Assembly (NCBI GenBank): GCA_963851095.1
Contig: CAWKOX010000010.1
Span: forward strand, 186,001 to 250,000
Direction: 5' to 3'
Source of the DNA: Oleispira sp963851095
GTDB lineage: Bacteria > Pseudomonadota > Gammaproteobacteria > Pseudomonadales > Oceanobacteraceae
DNA: 64,000 nucleotides
Positions 16,932 through 24,110 of this stretch are shown here, piece after piece (position 1 is the stretch's first letter; each line of letters begins with the position of its first letter). The notes beneath the pieces were generated by a model. It worked only from the letters and a program-made list of their open reading frames with translations, did not search any database and was not told the DNA's origin. Made by a program: the position numbers and the translations under genes.

Positions 16932-19514
16932 ATGCTTCGTGTGCTGAAAAACTTAGTGAAATTTACAGCAATATTGATCGCGGGAATTTATTTGTCTGCC
17001 TGGGCACTATCGCCTTTTATTGCCAATTATTTTATTGCTCAGTATCTAGAGCAGCATGATCTAGAGCTAGAAGATCAGACGACGATTCGTTACAACCCTT
17101 TCTTATCACGCTTAACGATTGACTCTCTAGTGGTTAAGAATCAAAAAGCAGATGTTTTATCATTATCGTCACTCTCACTCGAAATCAGCGCTTATCAGTT
17201 GATATCACGAGAACTCAATGTCTCTGAATTATTAATCGATGGTTTATATCTTGTTATTGATAAGCAAGCTGAGTCATTAAGTATTGCAGGCATTCGTATT
17301 CCAACTGCCGAAAAGACGGTCATTGAAGAATCAGACGTTGAGCCGCCTCTTGAGTTAGAAAGCTCTGACTTAGAAAGCACTGAGTTAGAAAGCACTGAGC
17401 TAACAAACACAGAGCAAAAAGACCCGGAAAATGATGTGAAGTCAGCTGAGCCAGACTTTCAGTTACTGATGCCAAAAATGCAGCTAACTAATTCAAACAT
17501 AGACATTATTGAAAACGGTCAGTTGCATACTTTAAAGCTAAAAGATATCGGTCTTCATGTTGATAAAATAACCCCAAACTTACAAAGCCTATCGTTGAGT
17601 TTATTGGCCGAGTTTAATCAATCGGAAATTGAACTCTCAGCATCAACAGAGATGGTTAGTCAACTGGGTAAGATGAGCTTTGATATTGATGTTCAAAACG
17701 TGAATATACATAAATTCAGTCATTTATTTACGCCTCAAATCACGCTTGAAAATGGATTTGTTAGTTACAAGGGTAAGCATAATATTAAACTGATGAAAGA
17801 AGGGATTCGTGTTGAAATTGCGGATCTTGGTTTTGAAACCCAAGGCATCGAAGTGAATAAAAACGATATACACTTCACTTTAGGAGAGCAGCAATTTAAC
17901 AGCCCATTAATCACTGTTGATGTTAATAATGAGACTCAGCTGACCGTTGCTGGAAAAGGTGATTTATTGTGGCAAGATGTGAACGTATTTAATAAAACCG
18001 CCAATGAAGTCTTAGTCGCAATGTCTCAGTTAGCATTGAGTGGCCTTGATTTATACAGTAGTGAAGGTCAATACAATGTGACCATTGATACGACCTCATT
18101 ATTAGATTCATTCTTCTCAAATAATACCGAAAATGATATTCCTGCTTTAACCGCTTTTAGTACGCTGACGGTTAACGATGTTGAATTAACCAATCAGTCG
18201 TTGTCTATAAATACCGTAGAGCTGGCCGGTCTTAAATCAGACGTTCAGTTGGATAAAGACAAACAAATCAAAAACCTAATTTTAACCTTAGATCAGCTGA
18301 CCAAAGCGATCGCAGGATCCGAGGGTGAAATTGAGAGTGAAGTTGATAGTAAGGTTGAGAGCGAAGCGCTTGCCAACCAAGATACCCCTTTAAAAGACAA
18401 CGCTGCTCAAGGTATAAACAAAGATTCAGATAAGGGTGCAAACACAGACGCAAGTCAGGTTGCTGCGGCAGAGGCTAGTAACGCAGAGTTTCATATTCAA
18501 TTGAATAACTTTAGTCTCGTAGACAGTGCCAATATTCAATTTACCGATCAAAGTGTTTCTCCTATTTACGCGCGCTTTATCAAAGTGAACGCATTATCGG
18601 CAGGGCCATTTGATAATCAAAAGCCTGATCAAATTTCAGTGATCAAGGTGACGGGGATTAGCAATAATTATACAAATTTCGACATCTCAATTGATGCCAA
18701 ACCATTCTTAGCTGCGCAGAGTTACACCGTTAAAGGTTCATTAAATCAACTGGATTTAGAGTCTTTAAGCGCCTATGTGAAAACAGCGTTAGGGTATGAA
18801 ATTGAAAGTGGCCAACTTGATTTGGCTATGGATATTAAATTAATCGGTAGCCAAATTGATGGCAATTCACATATTTTATTGCGTGGAATCGAACTAAGTT
18901 CTGTAGACGATTATGAAAGAAAGGAATCAAGTAATCAAAGCTATATTCCGTTCAATACCGCCCTTGGCATGTTAAAAGACGGTGATGGAAATGTAGAGCT
19001 TGATCTACCTGTTTCAGGTGATACTAGCAGTCCATCATTCGGCTTTTCAGGCTTTATTACCTTGCTGGTTAAGCAGGCGACGATTGCTGGCGCAAAAGAG
19101 TACTTAACGATGACTTTTGTTCCTTATGCCAGCTTGGTAAAAATTGTAATGGCAGCGGATAAACATTTACTTAAAATCGAAGTTAGCGATCTGAATTACA
19201 GCCCGAAGGAATTTGAGGTGACTGAAGATCAAAACGTATTTATTACTACTTTCACTGAACTGTTAAAAGACAAGAAAGATCTTCAAATTAAGATGTGTGG
19301 GGTATCGACAGCGGAAGATCTTGGTCAAGAGAAAGGCAAAAAATTAAGCATAGACGAAATTGGAACGTTGATCCGAATTTCTGAGCAGCGGGCCAATAAC
19401 TTTAAGAGATTTATGGTCGAAGAGCAGGGGATCAGCTCTTCTAGGTTGCTGCTATGCAAACCTCGTATCGATAATACAATGAATGCTACGCCGCATATCA
19501 TGTTTGAGACATAG
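16932..19514 (+). CDS. AsmA-like / DUF748 envelope protein with OmpA-like tail
   Basis: 860 residues. A single N-terminal membrane helix (about 10-30) is followed by a conserved opening typical of DUF748/AsmA-like proteins (the NPFLSRLTIDSLVVKN region near residue 55). Most of the protein is predicted beta strand, like the long grooved bridges that move lipids across the periplasm. Two low-complexity acidic inserts (~130-170 and ~465-515, rich in Ser, Glu, Asp) interrupt it. The last ~90 residues, with LQIKMCGVS ... EQRANNFKRFM ... GISSSRLLLCKP, resemble an OmpA-like peptidoglycan-binding end. The family is proposed to take part in phospholipid transport and outer-membrane stability. Function here is inferred. 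Confidence 0.75.
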   Translation: MLRVLKNLVKFTAILIAGIYLSAWALSPFIANYFIAQYLEQHDLELEDQTTIRYNPFLSRLTIDSLVVKNQKADVLSLSSLSLEISAYQLISRELNVSELLIDGLYLVIDKQAESLSIAGIRIPTAEKTVIEESDVEPPLELESSDLESTELESTELTNTEQKDPENDVKSAEPDFQLLMPKMQLTNSNIDIIENGQLHTLKLKDIGLHVDKITPNLQSLSLSLLAEFNQSEIELSASTEMVSQLGKMSFDIDVQNVNIHKFSHLFTPQITLENGFVSYKGKHNIKLMKEGIRVEIADLGFETQGIEVNKNDIHFTLGEQQFNSPLITVDVNNETQLTVAGKGDLLWQDVNVFNKTANEVLVAMSQLALSGLDLYSSEGQYNVTIDTTSLLDSFFSNNTENDIPALTAFSTLTVNDVELTNQSLSINTVELAGLKSDVQLDKDKQIKNLILTLDQLTKAIAGSEGEIESEVDSKVESEALANQDTPLKDNAAQGINKDSDKGANTDASQVAAAEASNAEFHIQLNNFSLVDSANIQFTDQSVSPIYARFIKVNALSAGPFDNQKPDQISVIKVTGISNNYTNFDISIDAKPFLAAQSYTVKGSLNQLDLESLSAYVKTALGYEIESGQLDLAMDIKLIGSQIDGNSHILLRGIELSSVDDYERKESSNQSYIPFNTALGMLKDGDGNVELDLPVSGDTSSPSFGFSGFITLLVKQATIAGAKEYLTMTFVPYASLVKIVMAADKHLLKIEVSDLNYSPKEFEVTEDQNVFITTFTELLKDKKDLQIKMCGVSTAEDLGQEKGKKLSIDEIGTLIRISEQRANNFKRFMVEEQGISSSRLLLCKPRIDNTMNATPHIMFET

Positions 19515-19531
19515 TATTTAAGGCGTATACA

Positions 19532-20704
19532 TCAAAAAGTCAGTTGGGCGCGTATCGAGTATGCTCGTCCTTCTTGATATTGATTAATAATGTCACCAGT
19601 AGCCCATGAAAAATTCATATTCATCATGAGTTTAAGGTTAGGATTGAGATGGATATTTAATCCGATCAGGCCAGCTGATGAACTATTACCCACATCATTG
19701 TCTCGTAAGTCAATGTGAGAATAGCGCATTATCCATTCAAGATCAGTGTCATTATTACTTTGTGATGATTTAAACCTGCCTTTTTTATATTCGTATTCTC
19801 CTGTGCTTTTATAGCTTGCTTGAATATAAGCTCCAGAATATTCCCATTGTTCACCATCGACCTGTTGTATGCTGTTAGCGAATAGTTCACTTTGAAGTAA
19901 CCAATGCCTATGATGAAAGGCTATATCCACTTGGTATAGATTACTTTGATCAGCATAGAAGCGAGCGCTTCTGACTGTTTTGTTTGCATTATGCACTTCG
20001 GCGGTACTTTTATATTGTATTTTGTTGTTATACAGCCAACGTTTCGATGCGGAACTTCCTATGTGTATCGTTTGTGATTTCTTTCTTAATGGGGCTGCTG
20101 TGATGCGCATTGTTATTGCGTCAATGCTACTGTCGCCTTTTTTCAGTAAATCAAAATTGGTTAATGAAAATTCATCGTGATTATTTCTCGTAATAAAATA
20201 GCCTGCGGCTAAGGTGTAGGATTTTTTAATTTGATTTATTAATAAACCATAGCTCCTACCAGGAGTGAATGTCTCAGTTGGCAGAGATCGCTCAATTGCG
20301 ATTAACTCAGATGAACTTGTTTGTTGCTCTAAACCAAAAGGTTCTTTCATATGGCCTATTTGAATGCCTATGTCTTCATCATTTTTGATTCGAATATAAG
20401 CGTCAGCTAATGTTAACTCTCCCTTTTCAGAAAAACGCTTCGTATATTTAATTTGAAATTTTCCTTTGAAATACTTGTTAGGTTTAAAACTAATGCCTAA
20501 TTTTGATCTACGTATCTCGGTTGCATGCTGATATCCCTCGCTATTTTTGTCGTAAAAAGGTGAATAATAATCGTGATCAAGCATTAGGTACCCATCCAAT
20601 TCCATGCCTGCAAGATTCGCAATGGATGAAACATTAGATGTGTCATCCATTGCATGTACTAGAACTGAACTAAAAGTGAATAGAATGAATGAGAACTTAT
20701 GCAT
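19532..20704 (-). CDS. Porin of the phosphate-selective O/P family
   Basis: 390 residues from ATG 20704, which gives a clean signal peptide (MHKFSFILFTFSSVLVHA) and overlaps the upstream stop by 8 bases (ATGCATAA). A longer reading from 20725 adds 7 residues. The mature protein is a string of amphipathic beta strands with signatures of the OprO/OprP group: GISFKPNKYFKGKFQIKYT, ADAYIRI, GHMKEPFGLEQQTSS and RSYGLL, ending in Phe as outer-membrane barrels do. OprP and OprO carry phosphate and pyrophosphate/polyphosphate in Pseudomonas. As the last gene of the cotH-VTC-DUF4956 operon, a phosphate- or polyphosphate-related channel is plausible but unproven. Confidence 0.8.
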   Translation of the reverse strand: MHKFSFILFTFSSVLVHAMDDTSNVSSIANLAGMELDGYLMLDHDYYSPFYDKNSEGYQHATEIRRSKLGISFKPNKYFKGKFQIKYTKRFSEKGELTLADAYIRIKNDEDIGIQIGHMKEPFGLEQQTSSSELIAIERSLPTETFTPGRSYGLLINQIKKSYTLAAGYFITRNNHDEFSLTNFDLLKKGDSSIDAITMRITAAPLRKKSQTIHIGSSASKRWLYNNKIQYKSTAEVHNANKTVRSARFYADQSNLYQVDIAFHHRHWLLQSELFANSIQQVDGEQWEYSGAYIQASYKSTGEYEYKKGRFKSSQSNNDTDLEWIMRYSHIDLRDNDVGNSSSAGLIGLNIHLNPNLKLMMNMNFSWATGDIINQYQEGRAYSIRAQLTF

Positions 20705-21314
20705 GAGTATCAGCCGTACCTGCAAGATTTTTTTCTGATTTTTTAGTAGGCGCGAAATGTATCTTTAATCGCGTACAGTCGCGTAAGAAGTCTATGCTTA
20801 ATATTTCAACTTGAACGACGTTGAGGCCGGTTCTGGTTTTAATATCTTCGATAAGCTTTAGGCGGCGATTGATGTTGATGTTATCTATTTTTTCATACTC
20901 AATTTCTATCTCTTCTAAAGAAGGCAAGATCAAGCTCGTTTCTAATAAATAGGTCATTGAGCATATGGCTAGATTAATGAGCGATAATTCGTAGGTCGAT
21001 AGGGTGCTCACTGCTGATAATAGGGCGATTGCAATAACTAAAAAAAGATAAGTCATCTCTTTGATGCTGATAGATTCTGTTCTATACCTCAACATTGAAA
21101 ATACTGCGAATAATCCAAATGCAAATCCCATTGATACATCTGCGCTATGCAGTAATGAAGTTACAAGAAATACCCCCATGCCAAATAACATAAAAGAGGA
21201 TGCATTTGCTCTGTGTTGTGAAAAAGAGTAATAGCAAAATCTAATTAATATAACAACAGAAAGAGTATTGATTAGTAATCGTGAAATAAAGTCTATTCCT
21301 AAGGTAAGTTCCAT
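20697..21314 (-). CDS. DUF4956 membrane protein
   Basis: 205 residues from ATG 21314, chosen because GGAG lies 7 bases upstream; an in-frame GTG at 21320 is possible. The N-terminal half has about four membrane helices (near residues 10-27, 40-58, 64-80 and 88-125), with the charged loop RYRTESISIKEMTYLF typical of DUF4956. A soluble C-terminal domain (~140-200) follows, resembling a small ferredoxin-like fold. Function is unknown. From what I know of the family, its genes are recurrently next to VTC-domain and CotH genes, as here, which suggests a membrane partner of the VTC protein. Confidence 0.82.
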   Translation of the reverse strand: MELTLGIDFISRLLINTLSVVILIRFCYYSFSQHRANASSFMLFGMGVFLVTSLLHSADVSMGFAFGLFAVFSMLRYRTESISIKEMTYLFLVIAIALLSAVSTLSTYELSLINLAICSMTYLLETSLILPSLEEIEIEYEKIDNININRRLKLIEDIKTRTGLNVVQVEILSIDFLRDCTRLKIHFAPTKKSEKNLAGTADTHA

Positions 21315-21347
21315 AGTCACTCCAGTTTTATTGTAGGTTGGTTTAAG

Positions 21348-22211
21348 TTAATGCAGTTGATTTAGTTTTTCTAATGAATTAATTACTGATTTAAAACGAT
21401 TGATTTTTAAGACCCCAGATTCTGCTGCAGTGTCATTAGTCAGAATAGTACCCATGCAATATTTACTAAAATTAGTGCTTTTAATGCCTTTATGTTTAAT
21501 AAATTCTCGGCATGAAGATGGATAAGGTTTTCGCTCTTGCTTAACTTCAATAATGAAGGTTTTGTCCTGAATTGATTTTTTATGATTGCTCGCATTATGA
21601 AAACTTAAGTTAAGGTCGATAGTGATTCGTTCTAAATTTGATTTATTTATTAGGGTGATTCTTTGGTAATTTACAAATAAAGCAGTTTCTAAATTGATGA
21701 AATACCCTAATGTCTTTTCGACAAACTGATTAACACTAGCCTGATCTGGTGATATACAACTCATAGGGATACGCTGTTTAATGGTTCGTTTTTTATTATT
21801 CTTAAACTTAATTTCCATATACCCCATATCAGACTCTACATAGCGACGATAGCGAACCTTATAACGATTGAGCTTGCCATTGTGATGATCCAGATAAAAC
21901 TGCCTTTCTTTGTTATCAAAGTAGGTTGTTTGGTAGCTAAAGACTTTTCGTCCATAGGCACTTAAAATACTGTAGTCTTCTGATATAGCAGTCATTAATG
22001 GTGTGAAAAGTTTAATGGGTAGTACAAACTTGCTATCTACCCGATCCATTAAGGCTGCTGTGTTTTGTTGTAGCAAGGTATGTGGTTCAAATTTATTCAA
22101 TATTGTTAAATCAATATCTTTGCTGTTTTGAACTAAGGCCAAATGATTTTTCTCGTATTCTTTCGGTTTCAATATAAGCATATTGTTTTTATTTTCTGCA
22201 ATCATGGCCAT
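21348..22211 (-). CDS. VTC-domain protein, putative polyphosphate polymerase
   Basis: 287 residues forming one VTC domain, the CYTH/tunnel fold that in yeast Vtc4 makes polyphosphate from ATP. Basic and acidic residues that line the tunnel in the family are visible: the Lys/Arg cluster NRYKVRYRRY near residue 115, EIKFKNNKKRTIKQR near 130, and the metal-site glutamate in IIEVKQERKPYP near 217. No membrane helix or signal peptide is seen, so the protein should be cytoplasmic and may work with the DUF4956 membrane protein. It follows cotH by 5 bases and precedes DUF4956 by 27, so this is one operon. Polyphosphate activity is family knowledge, not shown here. Confidence 0.85.
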   Translation of the reverse strand: MAMIAENKNNMLILKPKEYEKNHLALVQNSKDIDLTILNKFEPHTLLQQNTAALMDRVDSKFVLPIKLFTPLMTAISEDYSILSAYGRKVFSYQTTYFDNKERQFYLDHHNGKLNRYKVRYRRYVESDMGYMEIKFKNNKKRTIKQRIPMSCISPDQASVNQFVEKTLGYFINLETALFVNYQRITLINKSNLERITIDLNLSFHNASNHKKSIQDKTFIIEVKQERKPYPSSCREFIKHKGIKSTNFSKYCMGTILTNDTAAESGVLKINRFKSVINSLEKLNQLH

Positions 22212-22216
22212 AATTC

Positions 22217-23983
22217 CTAATAATCAGTTTTTATGTAGTCAATTGTTTTGATAAGACCCATTTGCGCATTAATTTCACCTTCAATAATACTGCCTGCCAC
22301 GCCCACACCGGTTTCTGATAATTTGATGCTTCCGCTATGCCCGGCACTGATCAATTCAATCTTGGCTGGGGTACTATCCTTATCTATTACCTTAAAAAGC
22401 ATAATGTTGGTCGAAATGCCATGCAGAGACAGCTGACCTTTTTTATAATCTGGTTTTTCTACAAAAACCTGTAAAACATAACTATCTGGGTAGTAAGGGG
22501 GCGTTGCTGCACCAATAAAGGTTAACCCCACGACAGAAGGGGAGGTCGTTTGGTCTAGCTGGTAAACGAAACTATCGACGCTGGTGTAGTTAGAGACGAT
22601 GGTCATTGAGGCTGTGCGTTGTATGCCTTCTGCATCGGTGAAAGAAAATGAACCCTGATCACCATTACTTGAAAACTCAGCGGTTAAGGATGTTGTATCA
22701 TTTGAACAATTAATAGCTTGATCCGGCAAAATGTACGCTGTTTGGTTAACCTCTCCGGCGATGGCACTCGTTAAGAGCTCTCTTTGACTCTTTTCACCTA
22801 ATTCATCATTTCCATTAATGAATTCAGTCACTTCGTTATAATTATCTTTTGAATTAAGCGTCAGTTGTTGAATTTTTTCGAGCTGACTGATTAAGTCTTC
22901 TTCTATCCAATTCTCAGTCAGCAGCTCATTAATTGTTGAAAAATACTGGTTGCGGGTTTCTTCAATGTCATACAAACGTTTTGCCAGCGACAAGTTCTTA
23001 TAAAGAGGGGCTGAGTTAGGTTTAAACGGATGACCCTTAGTAAAAGTGCTGTCTGTGCCCCAAGGGATAAAATGGAATAAACCATCATCAGGGTTGTGAT
23101 ACATATAATAATTGTTCGTATTTCCTGTAGCGGAATCCCAGTGCCCGATGAGTGTTTCTACTGACCAAAAATTTATGAATTCGTCAACATCAATGTGCTG
23201 ACTGATTTGAGTGAGAAACTCGTCATCAGTGAGTTTTAATACATCCGCTAAGTCGTCTAAATCGGATCGGTCATTGGTTTTCTTATTGGTTTTTAATTCA
23301 AATCGCTGATTCAGCTGACTGCCAAAATCGGCGACCTGTGCTTCGTATAAATTACCGGATTTGTTGCCGAAGTTTCGTTCTAAGAAAGGTTTTTTGATAC
23401 TTTCTACATGGCTATAAATCCCCAGGTCTTCGCCATTAATATAGACGTGAGCAAGATTACAGCGTGGGGCGACCAAGCCGGCTGCTCGGAATAGGTCATA
23501 AGCCATGCATTGGTGTGTATGACTAGGGTCTTGTCGATCATTATTTAAAGTCATTCGCTTTAAGGTTTTAAATGTTCGGCCTTCTTCGTGGGTATCAAAA
23601 TTTAACTTAATTGAAGGTCTGATACGGCTTAATGAGCCTAAGAATCCTTTTTTACGAATGGCAACGTTTTCTAACGTTTGACCATCGATGTTCGCTAATG
23701 CTTTAAAATCTGAATATTCAAAGTCAGAAGATTGGCATGCTCCTAATGCTGTGTTTAAAGGACGACCCTCAGATCTTAAGCGAGCAAAGTCATTGGCAGG
23801 CATTTGCAGCGATATTTGCAACAAACGTTCTCGATCAAAAGCATCTTCGGTTACTGTGCCTTTTGTTGCTGGGGCAAAAAATGCTTCGTCATCCTTGGTG
23901 CTAGTCTTACCACCGCATGCTGACAAAATAATGCTCATTGCAGTGCCGATAGAAATTAAAATCGGGAATTTATAGGGCCTCAT
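22217..23983 (-). CDS. CotH kinase family lipoprotein
   Basis: 588 residues. The signal peptide ends in a lipobox with Cys23 (ILSACGG), so the protein is probably lipid-anchored in the envelope. The CotH domain spans ~45-400: RPSIKLNFDTHEEGRTF, the kinase-like core LIGHWDSATGNTNNYYMYHN near residue 280, and HFIPWGTDSTF, where the family has its metal-binding aspartate. The C-terminal ~170 residues look like a beta-rich accessory domain. CotH of Bacillus is an atypical protein kinase of spore coat; bacterial relatives outside spore formers are uncharacterised. It is the first gene of the four-gene operon, with a CRP-like site 94 bases upstream. Confidence 0.88.
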   Translation of the reverse strand: MRPYKFPILISIGTAMSIILSACGGKTSTKDDEAFFAPATKGTVTEDAFDRERLLQISLQMPANDFARLRSEGRPLNTALGACQSSDFEYSDFKALANIDGQTLENVAIRKKGFLGSLSRIRPSIKLNFDTHEEGRTFKTLKRMTLNNDRQDPSHTHQCMAYDLFRAAGLVAPRCNLAHVYINGEDLGIYSHVESIKKPFLERNFGNKSGNLYEAQVADFGSQLNQRFELKTNKKTNDRSDLDDLADVLKLTDDEFLTQISQHIDVDEFINFWSVETLIGHWDSATGNTNNYYMYHNPDDGLFHFIPWGTDSTFTKGHPFKPNSAPLYKNLSLAKRLYDIEETRNQYFSTINELLTENWIEEDLISQLEKIQQLTLNSKDNYNEVTEFINGNDELGEKSQRELLTSAIAGEVNQTAYILPDQAINCSNDTTSLTAEFSSNGDQGSFSFTDAEGIQRTASMTIVSNYTSVDSFVYQLDQTTSPSVVGLTFIGAATPPYYPDSYVLQVFVEKPDYKKGQLSLHGISTNIMLFKVIDKDSTPAKIELISAGHSGSIKLSETGVGVAGSIIEGEINAQMGLIKTIDYIKTDY

Positions 23984-24076
23984 AAGTACGTCCTTGCTTA
24001 TCTAAGTTATTATTCTTTTATAGTAAGCAGTGAGCCTGTTGGCCACAGTATCCAAAAGGACCACATGCCCCCTTTA

Positions 24077-24098
24077 AAATGTGATGCAGTTCACGTTT
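24077..24098. promoter_or_regulatory. Near-consensus CRP/Vfr binding site upstream of cotH
   Basis: TGTGA at 24080-24084 and TCACG at 24091-24095 are separated by 6 bases, flanked by AAA and TTT. This differs from the E. coli palindrome TGTGA-N6-TCACA at only one core position. It is centred ~104 bases upstream of the cotH start and lies within a longer inverted repeat (CCTTTAAAA and TTTTAAAAGG arms) that could also end the preceding regulator transcript. Confidence 0.6.
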
Positions 24099-24110
24099 TA
24101 AAAGGGTTGT

